Numbered from the stretch's first letter, positions 23,634 to 32,602 are shown. The stretch: 35,044 nucleotides of DNA from Candidatus Flemingiibacterium merdigallinarum (GCA_904386005.1 CAJFKR010000021.1:1-35044); one strand, 5' to 3'. A program made the numbers and translations. The notes: generated by a model not told the origin, from the letters alone.

Positions 23634-25007
23634 ATGAAACATCTTCTCTTTGCTCCCGAGCTTCTTTCACCGGCGGGCAGCCCCGACAAGCTGCGCGCCG
23701 CGATACTCTACGGCGCCGACGCGGTCTACCTCGCCGGCGACGACTTCGGTATGCGCGCCGCGGCCGGAAACTTCACGCTCGACGAGCTGGAGACAGCCGT
23801 AGAATACGCGCATGAGCATGGTGTGCGCGTCCACCTCACGCTGAATACACTTCCCCATTCGGACGAATACCCGAAGCTCGTCGAATTCGTCAAGGCGGTA
23901 TCCGGCTTCGGGATAGACGCGGTCATCGCCGCCGACCTCGGCGTGATGGCGCTTGTCCGCGAGTATATGCCCTCGTCGGAGCTGCACATATCGACACAGG
24001 CGAGCGCGGTCAGCGCCGCTACCTGCCGCGAGTGGTATAAACTCGGCGCGAAACGCATCGTCCTCGCGCGCGAGCTTACGCTTGATGAAATCAAGTATAT
24101 CCGGCAGAACACTCCGCCAGAGCTCGAACTCGAATGTTTTATACACGGTTCGATGTGTATATCGTACAGCGGACGCTGCCTGTTGTCGCAGCACTTCGTC
24201 GGCCGCGACGCGAACCGCGGACGCTGCGCTCAGCCCTGCCGCTGGAATATGTCGTTTGGAGCTTCGGCGGCGTGCGGCGAGTCGGAGAATGGCGGCTCGG
24301 ATAAATGCGACCGCTCGAAAACGTGCGCCGGTTCGGCGTTCGACCTCACGCGCGGCGGCGAGTCTGACGGCTACGAGGGCTGCGCGAAATTCGAGCTTGT
24401 CGAACAAAAGCGTCCCGACAACCGCGTTCCGGTGTTCGAAAACGACTTCGGCACGTTCTTCCTAAGCTCAAAGGACACCTGCATGATCGAGCATATCCCC
24501 GAGCTTATCGACGCCGGTATCAGCAGCTTCAAGATCGAGGGACGCATGAAAAGCGAATACTATGCCGCGGTAGTGACAAATGTCTACCGCATGGCGATAG
24601 ACGCGTATGTACGCGACCCGGACGGATACAGGTACGACCCCGCGTGGCTGCGCGAGCTTGAAAGCGTCAGCCACCGCGAATACGCGACCGGCTACTACTT
24701 CGCGAAGCCGAACGAGGACGCGAATACCGCAAAGACGCCAGGATATATGAAAGAGAAGGCATATCTGTGTCGCGTAGAAGAATATGATAAGAACAGAGGT
24801 CTCGCATGGTTCGTTCAGCGCAACAAGGTGTATGCCGACTCGGACGTCGAGGTCATCTCGCCCGGCAAAATCGGACGACCGCTCCATCTCGGCAGGCTGT
24901 ACGACGAAAATCTCACTGAGATCCCCGCCGCGCCGCACCCGTATATGCGATTCTGCGCGCAGGTGCCGTTTGAGCTTATGCCCGGCGACATTGTCCGCGC
25001 GGTATGA
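23634..25007 (+). CDS. Peptidase U32-family protein (TrhP/RlhA-like RNA hydroxylation protein)
   Basis: U32-family protein, 457 aa. Members once called collagenases; several (TrhP, RlhA) are prephenate-dependent enzymes that hydroxylate uridine or cytidine in RNA. The N-terminus LLSPAGSPDKLRAAILYGADAVYLAG and the signature ELECFIHGSMCISYSGRC are diagnostic. C175, C182, C198 and C202 are in place for an iron-sulfur centre. Residues about 209-262 are a low-complexity, Cys/Ser/Gly-rich insertion. The C-terminal part (FKIEGRMKSEYYAAVVTNVYR, then a small beta-barrel) is typical. Only a weak GAAAG precedes the ATG, right after the heptamer array. A tRNA ho5U34 role is the best guess. Confidence 0.88.
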   Translation: MKHLLFAPELLSPAGSPDKLRAAILYGADAVYLAGDDFGMRAAAGNFTLDELETAVEYAHEHGVRVHLTLNTLPHSDEYPKLVEFVKAVSGFGIDAVIAADLGVMALVREYMPSSELHISTQASAVSAATCREWYKLGAKRIVLARELTLDEIKYIRQNTPPELELECFIHGSMCISYSGRCLLSQHFVGRDANRGRCAQPCRWNMSFGASAACGESENGGSDKCDRSKTCAGSAFDLTRGGESDGYEGCAKFELVEQKRPDNRVPVFENDFGTFFLSSKDTCMIEHIPELIDAGISSFKIEGRMKSEYYAAVVTNVYRMAIDAYVRDPDGYRYDPAWLRELESVSHREYATGYYFAKPNEDANTAKTPGYMKEKAYLCRVEEYDKNRGLAWFVQRNKVYADSDVEVISPGKIGRPLHLGRLYDENLTEIPAAPHPYMRFCAQVPFELMPGDIVRAV

Positions 25008-25073
25008 CAATTGGGCGAATGTACAAAGTCTGTCCGTATTTCTATATATTCACAACATGAAAGGAATTCACAA

Positions 25074-25916
25074 ATGGGAGATCTGACATTTTTCGAGCTC
25101 TTGAAGGTGGTTGTAATCGGCATTATTCAGGGCATCACCGAATGGCTGCCGATTTCGAGCACCGGACACATGATACTCGCCGAGGAGCTTTTAAAGCTCA
25201 ACGTCAGCGACGAATTCATGGAGATGTTCCGCGTCGTGATACAGTTCGGCTCGATACTCGCGGTCGTCGTGCTGTATTTTAGAAAGCTGAACCCGTTCGC
25301 TCTGTCAAAGTCGAAAGCCGAAAAACGCGACACCTGGACGCTCTGGTTCAAGGTGCTGGTCGGCATAATTCCGGCGGGAGTCGTCGGAGTGCTCCTCGAT
25401 GACTGGCTCGACGAACACCTCTACAACTACGTCACCGTAGCCGCCGCGCTGATTGTCTACGGAATACTGTTTATTGTGATCGAAAAGCGCAACAAAAACC
25501 GCTCGCTCCCGACCAAGACTCTGTCCGAGCTGACCTACAAAAAATCGCTCGCGATCGGCGCGTTCCAGATGCTGTCGCTTATACCCGGCACGTCGCGCTC
25601 GGGCTCGACGATAATCGGCGCGAGCATACTCGGCTGTGAGCGACCGGTCGCCGCCGAATTCTCGTTCTTCATGGCGATTCCGGTCATGCTCGGCGCGAGC
25701 CTTCTGAAGCTCGTCAAATTCGGCTTTGATTTCACGTCTACCGAGCTTATTGTCATGGCGGTCGGAGTCGTCACCGCGTTCGTCGTGTCAATCGCGGCGA
25801 TCAAGTTCCTGATGGACTATATACGCAAGCGCGACTTCTCTGTGTTCGGCTGGTATAGAATAGTACTCGGTATCATCGTCCTTATCTGGTTCGCCGTCCG
25901 GACATTCGACGCGTGA
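25074..25916 (+). CDS. uppP: Undecaprenyl-diphosphate phosphatase
   Basis: Integral membrane enzyme that dephosphorylates undecaprenyl diphosphate to recycle the lipid carrier of peptidoglycan synthesis; it also gives bacitracin tolerance. 280 aa from ATG 25074, which follows GAAAGG and starts the canonical N-terminus; the ORF extends upstream without support. The two active-site motifs are complete: [16 protein letters not shown] (E23, H32) and [13 protein letters not shown] (R175). About eight hydrophobic helices occur. It lies 66 nt after the U32 gene in the same direction with no terminator seen between them. Confidence 0.95.
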   Translation: MGDLTFFELLKVVVIGIIQGITEWLPISSTGHMILAEELLKLNVSDEFMEMFRVVIQFGSILAVVVLYFRKLNPFALSKSKAEKRDTWTLWFKVLVGIIPAGVVGVLLDDWLDEHLYNYVTVAAALIVYGILFIVIEKRNKNRSLPTKTLSELTYKKSLAIGAFQMLSLIPGTSRSGSTIIGASILGCERPVAAEFSFFMAIPVMLGASLLKLVKFGFDFTSTELIVMAVGVVTAFVVSIAAIKFLMDYIRKRDFSVFGWYRIVLGIIVLIWFAVRTFDA

Positions 25917-25973
25917 TACGGCGTTAGTGAAAAAACAGCCGCAAGTCAAAGTCCGCAAAATCGCGTTGTATGT

Positions 25974-26007
25974 AATCATAGTATATAATAAATCATAGTA
26001 TATAATA
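25974..26007 (+). repeat. 17-bp tandem duplication containing TATAAT, abutting a start codon
   Basis: AATCATAGTATATAATA occurs at 25974-25990 and again at 25991-26007; ATG follows at 26009. Each unit contains TATAAT. No Shine-Dalgarno sequence exists between the repeats and the ATG. Confidence 0.9.
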
Positions 26008-26008
26008 A

Positions 26009-26968
26009 ATGAAGATAATTTTAACCGACGCCGCGACGATATCGCGCGGCGACCTCGACCTGTCGGTATTTTCGAAATACGGCGAGGTTACGATCTACGA
26101 TATCACAGCAAAATCCGAGGCTGTCAGCCATATCGCCGACGCCGACGCGATTCTGATGAACAAGACGATACTCGACGCCGACGTTCTCTCACACGCGAAA
26201 AGGCTCAGATACATCGGCACGTTCGCGACCGGATACAACACCATCGACATCGAGTATTGCCGCAAACATAATATCACCGTCTGCAACGCCGATACATATT
26301 CGACCGACGCGGTCGCAGAGACCGTGTTCGCGTATATACTCAACCGCTTCCACCGCGTCGCCGAATATTCGACTTTTGTCAGCGACGGCGGCTGGATACG
26401 GTCGGGCGGGTATTTGCCGCTCGAGTTCCCGATTTTTGAGATGAGCGGCAGGACGCTCGGCATCGTCGGCTATGGCGCGATCGGGCACAGAGTCGCGGAG
26501 CTGGCGCGCGCGTTCAGAATGCGCGTGCTTGTGTATACGCGCACGTATACGCGCACGCCAAGTAACGACCCGTCGGTCAAATATGTCAGCTTCGAGGAGC
26601 TGCTTGGTGAGTCGGACATCATAACCTGTCACTGCCCGCTGACCAAGGACACCGCGGGTCTTTTCGACAAAGCGGCGTTTGGACAGATGAAAGCCGGCGC
26701 GTATTTTATCAACACGTCGCGCGGCGGAGTTATCGATGAATCCGCGCTCTTTGACGCGCTCGAATCAGAGCGGCTCGCGGGCGCGGCAATCGATGTGCTG
26801 ACACAGGAGCCTATGCACCCCGACTGTGTACTGTATCGGGCGAAGAATCTGACGATAACCCCGCATATCGCGTGGGCGGCTTATGAGACCCGTCAGCGGC
26901 TCACGCGAATAGTCGAGGACAACCTCCAAAACTTTATAGCCGGCGCTCCTACAAACGTTATCGTCTGA
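26009..26968 (+). CDS. D-2-hydroxyacid dehydrogenase (glycerate/hydroxypyruvate dehydrogenase-like)
   Basis: NAD(P)-dependent oxidoreductase of the D-isomer-specific 2-hydroxyacid family, 319 aa. The cofactor fold is GIVGYGAIGHRVAELARAF (GxGxxG at 154-159). Catalytic residues are R238 (INTSRGGVID), E267 (TQEP) and H286 (TPHIAW). The residues after the second beta strand, where NAD enzymes carry Asp, read YTRTYTRTPS, with a YTRT duplication; the Arg/Thr content suggests NADP(H) use. It has its own AT-rich upstream region and no Shine-Dalgarno. Substrate is probably hydroxypyruvate or glyoxylate, by resemblance to plant-type glycerate dehydrogenases, but cannot be fixed. Confidence 0.9.
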   Translation: MKIILTDAATISRGDLDLSVFSKYGEVTIYDITAKSEAVSHIADADAILMNKTILDADVLSHAKRLRYIGTFATGYNTIDIEYCRKHNITVCNADTYSTDAVAETVFAYILNRFHRVAEYSTFVSDGGWIRSGGYLPLEFPIFEMSGRTLGIVGYGAIGHRVAELARAFRMRVLVYTRTYTRTPSNDPSVKYVSFEELLGESDIITCHCPLTKDTAGLFDKAAFGQMKAGAYFINTSRGGVIDESALFDALESERLAGAAIDVLTQEPMHPDCVLYRAKNLTITPHIAWAAYETRQRLTRIVEDNLQNFIAGAPTNVIV

Positions 26969-27097
26969 TATCGTGATAACCGCTGTCATTGGTCGCCGTA
27001 GCCATGTCAATTTGCATTATTTCAATGGGTTCATGAAATCAATTATTGTTATATACAGAAAAATTGTAATTTGTGACGATTTTTTAACAAAATTATA

Positions 27098-27126
27098 TTG
27101 ATAAAAAATTCCGTATGTGGTACAAT
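27098..27126 (+). promoter_or_regulatory. Sigma-A promoter of pgk
   Basis: TTGATA (27098-27103), 17-nt spacer, TACAAT (27121-27126), about 55 nt ahead of a strong GAGGTGA ribosome-binding site (27174-27180). Confidence 0.8.
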
Positions 27127-27186
27127 AATCCCAAAGGGTAATTTATAACAACAATTATGTTAAGTTCAAATATGAGGTGAAAATCA

Positions 27187-28488
27187 ATGTATAACAAGAA
27201 GTCTATTGAAGACATCGGCGCGGGCTTCCGCGGCAAGAGAGTGCTCGTAAGATGCGATTTCAACGTTCCGGTAAAGGACGGCGTTATCACTGACGACAAG
27301 CGTATCGTCGGCGCGCTGCCTACCATCAAATATCTAATCGACAACGGCGCGAGAGTAATCCTCTGCTCGCATATGGGCAGACCGCACAATGTACTCGACG
27401 ACAAGATCGTGCTCGATAAGAAGGAAAAGAAGAAGATCGAGGAGCTCCCCGAGTCGGAGCGCGAAGCCGCTACCGCAGCCGCTCTCGAAAAGGCAAAGGG
27501 CGACAGAACCAAGCTCTCGCTTAAGGTTGTCGCTGACGATCTTATCAAGAAGGGCATCAATGTCACTCTCGCTTCTGACGTAGTCGGACCTGACGCGAAG
27601 GCTAAGGCTGCCGCTCTCAAGGACGGAGAGGTTATGCTGCTCGAAAACGTTCGCTTCCACGCGGCAGAGGAGAAGAACACTCCCGAGTTCGCAAAGGAGC
27701 TCGCAAGCCTCGCTGAAATCTATGTAAACGACGCGTTCGGAACGGCTCACAGAGCACACGCTTCGACTGCCGGCGTCGCCGACTACCTCAAGGTAGCTGT
27801 CTGCGGATACCTGATTCAGAAGGAAATCGAGATCATGGGCAAGGCGCTCGAGGATCCGAAGCGTCCGTTCGTCGCTATCCTCGGCGGCGCGAAGGTTTCC
27901 GACAAGATCGGCGTCATCAACAGCCTGCTTGAAAAGTGCGACACTATCATCATCGGCGGCGGTATGGCATACACCTTCTTCAAGGCTATGGGCAACCAGA
28001 TCGGCACCTCTATTTGCGAGAATGACAAGCTCGACCTCGCGCTCGACATCATGAAGCGCGCTAAGGAAAAGGGCGTCAACTTCCTGCTTCCGGTCGACAA
28101 CGTAATCGGCCGCGAATACAAAGAGGACACCACATATATGAGAATTTACTCCGATTCGATCCCGGACGGCTGGATGGGACTCGACATCGGTGAAAAGACG
28201 CAGGAGCTCTTCTCCAAGACCCTGATCGGCGCCGGCACCGTAATCTGGAACGGACCGATGGGCGTATCCGAATGGGAGCATTTCGCGTCGGGCACACGCG
28301 CGGTCGCTAAGGCTATCGCAGAGTCGGGAGCTATCTCGATCATCGGCGGCGGCGACTCGGCAGCGGCTGTTGAAGCGCTCGGCTACGCTGACAAGATGAC
28401 TCATGTCTCGACCGGCGGCGGAGCTTCGCTCGAATTCCTCGAGGGACTTGAGCTTCCGGGCATCGCTTGCCTCAACGAAAAGGACTAA
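27187..28488 (+). CDS. pgk: Phosphoglycerate kinase
   Basis: Transfers phosphate from 1,3-bisphosphoglycerate to ADP in glycolysis. Motifs: [11 protein letters not shown] (22-32), [35 protein letters not shown] and the nucleotide loop [13 protein letters not shown]. At 433 aa it exceeds the usual about 395 because of a Lys/Glu-rich insertion near residues 69-109 ([19 protein letters not shown]...). Optimised codons (AAG, GGC, CTC, GAG) point to high expression. It has its own promoter; tpiA follows after 173 nt, but gap is not adjacent. Confidence 0.97.
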   Translation: MYNKKSIEDIGAGFRGKRVLVRCDFNVPVKDGVITDDKRIVGALPTIKYLIDNGARVILCSHMGRPHNVLDDKIVLDKKEKKKIEELPESEREAATAAALEKAKGDRTKLSLKVVADDLIKKGINVTLASDVVGPDAKAKAAALKDGEVMLLENVRFHAAEEKNTPEFAKELASLAEIYVNDAFGTAHRAHASTAGVADYLKVAVCGYLIQKEIEIMGKALEDPKRPFVAILGGAKVSDKIGVINSLLEKCDTIIIGGGMAYTFFKAMGNQIGTSICENDKLDLALDIMKRAKEKGVNFLLPVDNVIGREYKEDTTYMRIYSDSIPDGWMGLDIGEKTQELFSKTLIGAGTVIWNGPMGVSEWEHFASGTRAVAKAIAESGAISIIGGGDSAAAVEALGYADKMTHVSTGGGASLEFLEGLELPGIACLNEKD

Positions 28489-28544
28489 GCATTTGTCGCA
28501 ATGCGCGGCTATAATGTCGATATATAAATAAGCGCAAATATACC

Positions 28545-28610
28545 GAAAGCGGAAAGCGGAATACTTCGTGCTTTCCGCTTTCATAATGTGAGCGCGGTCA
28601 TTTTATGACC
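28545..28610 (+). terminator. pgk-tpiA intergenic hairpins
   Basis: GAAAGCGGAAAGC (28545-28557) pairs perfectly with GCTTTCCGCTTTC (28570-28582). A second hairpin, GGTCAT/ATGACC (28596-28601 with 28605-28610), follows. No T-run is attached, so partial termination or mRNA processing between co-transcribed genes is more likely than a full stop. Confidence 0.5.
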
Positions 28611-28661
28611 ACGTTCAGCAAAGGTAATATTGAATTTAATAAACGAAAGGAATAACAAAAA

Positions 28662-29429
28662 ATGAACAAGGCAACACGCAGAACGGTTATCGCCGGCAAC
28701 TGGAAGATGAACATGACCCCCTCCGCTACGACCGCTTTCATCAAGGAGCTTGCCCCGATGGCAGCCGGCAAGGATGAGTGCGACATCGTACTCTGCGTTC
28801 CGTTTGTCGACATCGCTCCCGCAGTCGAAGCCGCCAAGGGCACGAACATCAAGATCGGCGCGCAGAACGTACACTTCGCAAAGAGCGGCGCGTACACCGG
28901 CGAGATCTCGGTCGATATGCTGAACGAGTGCGGCGCGGAGTACGTCGTAATCGGACACAGCGAGCGCCGTCAGTATTTCGGCGAGACCGACGTAACCGTC
29001 AACCAGCGGACAAAGGCCGCGCTCGAGGGCGGACTCAAGGTTATCCTCTGCGTCGGCGAGCTGCTCGCTGAGCGTGAGCAGGGCATCACCGAGGAGATCG
29101 TATCGCTCCAGACCAAAATCGCGCTGCTCGACGTGACCGCGGAGCAGCTGAAGAACGTGATCATCGCGTACGAGCCGGTATGGGCTATCGGCACCGGCAA
29201 GACAGCTACTCCCGAGCAGGCGGACGAGGTCTGCGGAATCATCCGCGGCGTGATCGCGCGTCTCTACGGCGACGCGGCGGCTGAGGCTATAACAATTCAG
29301 TACGGCGGTTCGATGAACGCGAAGAACGCTGCCGAGCTGCTCGCAAAGAAGAATGTCGACGGCGGACTCATCGGCGGAGCGTCGCTCAAGACGGCTGATT
29401 TCACTGTGATCATCGACGCGGCTCAGTAA
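28662..29429 (+). CDS. tpiA: Triose-phosphate isomerase
   Basis: Interconverts dihydroxyacetone phosphate and glyceraldehyde-3-phosphate. 255 aa, normal length. Catalytic residues are visible: K15 in AGNWKMN, H99 in VIGHSERR, E171 in AYEPVWAIGTGK, plus phosphate-binding IQYGGSMNAKNA and GGLIGGASL. Start ATG 28662 follows GAAAGGA. Codon use matches pgk, suggesting high expression. No separate strong promoter was found, so transcription probably continues from pgk. Confidence 0.98.
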   Translation: MNKATRRTVIAGNWKMNMTPSATTAFIKELAPMAAGKDECDIVLCVPFVDIAPAVEAAKGTNIKIGAQNVHFAKSGAYTGEISVDMLNECGAEYVVIGHSERRQYFGETDVTVNQRTKAALEGGLKVILCVGELLAEREQGITEEIVSLQTKIALLDVTAEQLKNVIIAYEPVWAIGTGKTATPEQADEVCGIIRGVIARLYGDAAAEAITIQYGGSMNAKNAAELLAKKNVDGGLIGGASLKTADFTVIIDAAQ

Positions 29430-29447
29430 TATATAGCACATAAAGCA

Positions 29448-29483
29448 AAAGAAACGAAGCGTCTACGCTTCGTTTCTTTGTTT
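29448..29483. terminator. Bidirectional terminator after tpiA
   Basis: AAAGAAACGAAGCG (29448-29461) pairs perfectly with CGCTTCGTTTCTTT (29466-29479), a 14-bp stem with a 4-nt loop and T-rich 3' arm. It separates tpiA from the convergent araC-type gene. Confidence 0.85.
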
Positions 29484-29530
29484 ATACGTGTTTATATCCG
29501 CGACACAGCTCCCATTGCAGTGTCGCCATT

Positions 29531-29869
29531 TCACTTGATTTCAGCCAAATGCCTGTATAGTCTGCGCACATCAGACGGCTTGGTTCCGGTATACTCCTGA
29601 TAAACTCTTGAGAAATGACTGCTGTCACAGAATGACAGCCGATACGCGATATCGGTTATACTGAGGTTACTATCACACAGCAGGCGGGTCGCGTTGCGAA
29701 CCTTGATGAGATTGATATAGCTATGCAACGAATATCCGGTATGTGCTCGAACGACGCGGTTTAGATAGCTCTCATGATACGAGAACGCGTCTGCGACCGC
29801 GCGGCAAGTAAGGTTGTCCTCACAGTGCCGGTCGATATAGTCGACGACCTGATATGCGATATCGTTCAT
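29531..29869 (-). CDS. Short AraC-type regulator, DNA-binding domain only
   Basis: 112-aa protein consisting solely of the AraC double helix-turn-helix: NLTCRAVADAFSYHESYLNRVVRAHTG and LSITDIAYRLSFCDSSHFSRVYQEYTGTKPSDVRR. There is no ligand-binding domain, and the strong GGAGGAG before ATG 29869 plus a good promoter show this is the true start, not a truncation. Such stand-alone domains resemble MarA/SoxS, whose control is through their own expression. A palindrome over the -10 suggests autorepression or control by another factor. Downstream of tpiA in convergent orientation; the neighbouring lipoprotein gene is the likely target. Confidence 0.9.
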   Translation of the reverse strand: MNDIAYQVVDYIDRHCEDNLTCRAVADAFSYHESYLNRVVRAHTGYSLHSYINLIKVRNATRLLCDSNLSITDIAYRLSFCDSSHFSRVYQEYTGTKPSDVRRLYRHLAEIK

Positions 29870-29914
29870 CTATCCGCTCCTCCTATTCGTCTGACGGGAT
29901 TGGCGTTGGGTTTG

Positions 29915-29948
29915 GTGATAGTATATCACAAATCGCGGACAATGTCAA
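29915..29948 (-). promoter_or_regulatory. Promoter of the short araC-type gene with overlapping operator-like palindrome
   Basis: Minus-strand TTGACA (29948-29943), 17-nt spacer, TATACT (29925-29920). The inverted repeat GTGATA-GTA-TATCAC (29915-29929) covers the -10 box. Confidence 0.8.
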
Positions 29949-30050
29949 CTGCGTAATGGCGATTGTATGTTTTTTGAAGTGCTATGTTAATAAAGCAAGC
30001 TCAAATCAAAAGCATATACAAGTCAGAAAGTTGACAAAATCCCCTGCCAT

Positions 30051-30087
30051 AAATCAAATCGGGCAGCTTTAATGCCCGATTTGATTT
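30051..30087 (-). terminator. Hairpin terminator after lipoprotein 3
   Basis: AAATCAAATCGGGCA (30051-30065) pairs perfectly with TGCCCGATTTGATTT (30073-30087), a 15-bp stem starting 3 nt past the stop codon of the minus-strand lipoprotein gene. No clean T-run follows. Confidence 0.65.
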
Positions 30088-30090
30088 TAT

Positions 30091-31533
30091 TCATTTCACA
30101 ATATCAATGAATTCATCCAGCTTTGCCTGTATCGTGTTCCGCCTTGTCTCTATCTGCGAAATATAGTCGCGGTTTTCACTCTTTGCCATATTCGGCAGCA
30201 GAGTCAGTATGTCGCCAATGTTGTAAAACAAACCAAAATCGAGCACTATATTCTCAAAAATCACATCAAGCATATCCGCGGAGTCGTCGTCTCGTATTGT
30301 CTTTCCGGTGAGAACATTGTCATAATACGCGGGAATCGTCGTCTTGGATGAATAATACGCTATCACATCCAGCACACGCATAACTTGCTCGGGTTCGCTT
30401 TCGGTCACCGGTATGACCATCGCGTTCGGCTGCCACACTGACATATGAGGATAAGTATAATATTTGTCCTGCGAAATATCGAATTTGGGATAAGGCAAAA
30501 GTCCGAAATCCTCTTCTATCGCGCGCTTGCTTCTGACATCCTGTATCATGGACGAGCGGAACAGCATACGTCCCTCATCGAAAATCCGCGATGAAGACTG
30601 CCACACATCGGTGTCCGAACCGCCGAGTCTCATAGTCTCTGTGATTTGAAAGTTGGATTTGTTGTACATCACATCGAATATCTTGTCAAGATAATCGGCG
30701 TTCGGCTTCGCGATTATATCCATCACATAATTGCCGTTTTCGACAGATGAAAATTTGCCGCCGAAGCCGATATACAGCGCGTTCGCGGTCGTAGCCCCGC
30801 TGACACTGCCCCACTGATCGAGCGAATCCATAACGCTGTCGCCATTCAGGTCAAGCGTCACATCGGTCATCATTTCATTGAATTTGTCAACAGTCCATTC
30901 CCCGTTCTTAACCAGCTCATATGGATCCTCGCCAACATATTCATTCATCAGACCTTTGTTAAAAGCAAGGCATATCGAACTGTCATATAGTCCGAGCGTC
31001 ATATCTGAAAACAGGCAATACAGCTTCCCCTCAAGCTCAATCTGGGAATTGGCGTTATGGTCATACCATTCGCTTGATAAATCGACTCCCAGTGTCTTTA
31101 GGTCGTAGACCATCTGATCGCTGATACATCTGTTCATATTGGTCGACAGATATTCAAGCTGGAACGCCTCATAATCATCGCTGCCCGCCATGATTGATGT
31201 TAAGAAAGCTTCTACAGTATTGTTGACCGAGACTATATTGAGATTATACACTTCCTCGATATTACGGTTTCTCGCGTATAACGCGTCATTGTATGTTTCC
31301 GCTGTTTCGGATTCGGTGTCAAGCAAATATATAGAATTCAGCGCGCCGTCGCGAATATTCACGCCTATCCGAAAATCCTCTCCGCCATAGTCAAAAGCTT
31401 CCGGCGCTTCATCCGCGGCAGAGCTGTCACTTCCTGCCGATTCTCCACTGTCAGTCAGGTCTTCCGGTTCATCACTACTGCACGAAGCCAATATGAAAGA
31501 CAGCGTTATCAGTATTGATATAAGTTTTTTCAT
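30091..31533 (-). CDS. Orphan extracellular solute-binding-type lipoprotein (paralog 3)
   Basis: 480-aa lipoprotein. ATG 31533 follows AGGGTGG and gives a perfect signal MKKLISILITLSFILASC (lipid on C18); the longer reading upstream lacks any signal. Related to the lipoproteins at 2563 and 4233 through WTVDKFNEMMTDV, FGLLPYPKFDISQ, IPAYYDNVLTGKTIRDDDSADMLDVI and DFGLF, but clearly more distant than they are from each other. Again no permease or ATPase is adjacent. It lies downstream of an AraC gene in the same direction and upstream of a short AraC gene. Possible promoter at 31571-31599 (TTCAAA, 17 nt, TATACT). Confidence 0.8.
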   Translation of the reverse strand: MKKLISILITLSFILASCSSDEPEDLTDSGESAGSDSSAADEAPEAFDYGGEDFRIGVNIRDGALNSIYLLDTESETAETYNDALYARNRNIEEVYNLNIVSVNNTVEAFLTSIMAGSDDYEAFQLEYLSTNMNRCISDQMVYDLKTLGVDLSSEWYDHNANSQIELEGKLYCLFSDMTLGLYDSSICLAFNKGLMNEYVGEDPYELVKNGEWTVDKFNEMMTDVTLDLNGDSVMDSLDQWGSVSGATTANALYIGFGGKFSSVENGNYVMDIIAKPNADYLDKIFDVMYNKSNFQITETMRLGGSDTDVWQSSSRIFDEGRMLFRSSMIQDVRSKRAIEEDFGLLPYPKFDISQDKYYTYPHMSVWQPNAMVIPVTESEPEQVMRVLDVIAYYSSKTTIPAYYDNVLTGKTIRDDDSADMLDVIFENIVLDFGLFYNIGDILTLLPNMAKSENRDYISQIETRRNTIQAKLDEFIDIVK

Positions 31534-31570
31534 ATTCAACCACCCTTGCTTTTGCGGGTACCGTGTATAC

Positions 31571-31599
31571 AGTATATCATATCCGAACCAGTATTTGAA
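31571..31599 (-). promoter_or_regulatory. Possible promoter of lipoprotein 3
   Basis: Minus-strand TTCAAA (31599-31594), 17-nt spacer, TATACT (31576-31571). The -35 is weak, consistent with activator dependence. A CTCAA/TTGAG inverted repeat (31621-31637) lies just upstream, between the araC stop and this promoter. Confidence 0.5.
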
Positions 31600-31640
31600 G
31601 CGACTCCTTGTGTTCCGCGTCTCAACTGTGCGTTGAGCCC

Positions 31641-32513
31641 TCACCCCATCGACCCGAAATCCCCTCTCCGGTATTCGCTCGGCGCAATCCCGTACCTTTC
31701 GCGAAAATGCCGGTATAACTCGGACGGAGATGAGAAGCCCGCGAGTATGCTCGCTTCGGTCACACTGACCCCCGATAATAATAGCTGTGCCGCGATGTCG
31801 ACGCGCAGCCAGTTCAGATAGCGCATCGGCGTCACACCGTATTCGGCTTTGAATCGCTTCGAAAACCAGCTCGGGCTCATCGCGCATTCGGCGGCGAGCA
31901 TATCGAGCGTCAGATTCTCGGCAAAATCGAACGCCATGCGGTCGAGCGCCGGCGCGAGCTCACTGTCTCGTTCAGCTATCGTCTCAGCTTCGGCAAGCGG
32001 CAGATTTAATAAAAACAGCGCGTACCAGTGCGCGGCACGCCGCTCGCAAAACTCGCCGCCCTGCCGCACGGCGTCGACCATGTGCAGCAAGAGCTCGCGC
32101 GCGAGCTTGTTCTCGCGGCGGTAGAAAACCGGCGGGCAGTCGCTTCCGATGCCAAATTCGATAGGCTTGATACCCGACTCCTCGAACAGCCGGTATTCGT
32201 CGAAATAGATGAACTCGCAGCGGCAGTCGCCGACATCGGCTCGATCAGCCGGATTCACATTCCCTACCGACCGCGAGTAGTGCGGAACTCCCGCCTTTAC
32301 CACGACCGCGTCGCCGGGCGACAGCGCGTAGGCTCTGCCGCCGATGAACCACAGCCCCCGTCCCTCGCGGCAGATTCCGACCTCGCATATCTCGTGATAA
32401 TGCAGCGCGTCCGGAGCGCCGACCGGCAGATACGTGTCATAGCTGTCAGTATATACCAGCCTTGAGCCAAGGTCTATCGGCGTGTGAAACACGCGATAGG
32501 ATGATTTTTGCAC
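31641..32513 (-). CDS. AraC-family transcriptional regulator
   Basis: 290-aa regulator starting at GTG 32513 after GAGGTG. The N-terminal cupin (LHYHEICEVGICREGRGLWFIGGRAYALSPGDAVVVKAGVPHYS, about residues 37-80) keeps the His-rich sugar-binding style. The C-terminal double helix-turn-helix (LTLDMLAAECAMSPSWFSKRFKAEYGVTPMRYL, VTEASILAGFSSPSELYRHFRERYGIAPSEYRR) is complete. It is divergent, with about 90 nt between starts, from the DUF6259-like gene and runs towards lipoprotein 3, so it probably controls both as one substrate-uptake and hydrolysis unit. Confidence 0.94.
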   Translation of the reverse strand: MQKSSYRVFHTPIDLGSRLVYTDSYDTYLPVGAPDALHYHEICEVGICREGRGLWFIGGRAYALSPGDAVVVKAGVPHYSRSVGNVNPADRADVGDCRCEFIYFDEYRLFEESGIKPIEFGIGSDCPPVFYRRENKLARELLLHMVDAVRQGGEFCERRAAHWYALFLLNLPLAEAETIAERDSELAPALDRMAFDFAENLTLDMLAAECAMSPSWFSKRFKAEYGVTPMRYLNWLRVDIAAQLLLSGVSVTEASILAGFSSPSELYRHFRERYGIAPSEYRRGDFGSMG

Positions 32514-32533
32514 GATTTACACCTCTATTATGA

Positions 32534-32562
32534 TTGTTATATTTCATATTCCATGCTATAAT
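32534..32562 (+). promoter_or_regulatory. Promoter of the DUF6259-like gene
   Basis: TTGTTA (32534-32539), 17-nt spacer, perfect TATAAT (32557-32562), in the short divergent gap shared with the araC gene. Confidence 0.7.
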
Positions 32563-32602
32563 TATATCACAGTATCGATAAAAATACAGGGAGATGACTC
32601 AA

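Noticed and set aside
27334..28584. 416-aa minus-strand open frame opposite pgk
   Set aside because: Pgk motifs on the plus strand are complete; the antisense frame has no family features and is a codon-bias shadow.
31534..31887. 118-residue N-terminal extension of lipoprotein 3
   Set aside because: It overlaps the end of the araC gene, lacks a signal peptide, and ATG 31533 starts a perfect LASC lipoprotein signal.
32480..32494. GCGTGT/ACACGC hairpin near the start of the araC gene at 32513
   Set aside because: It lies inside the conserved coding start with ordinary codons; too short to call regulatory without other support.
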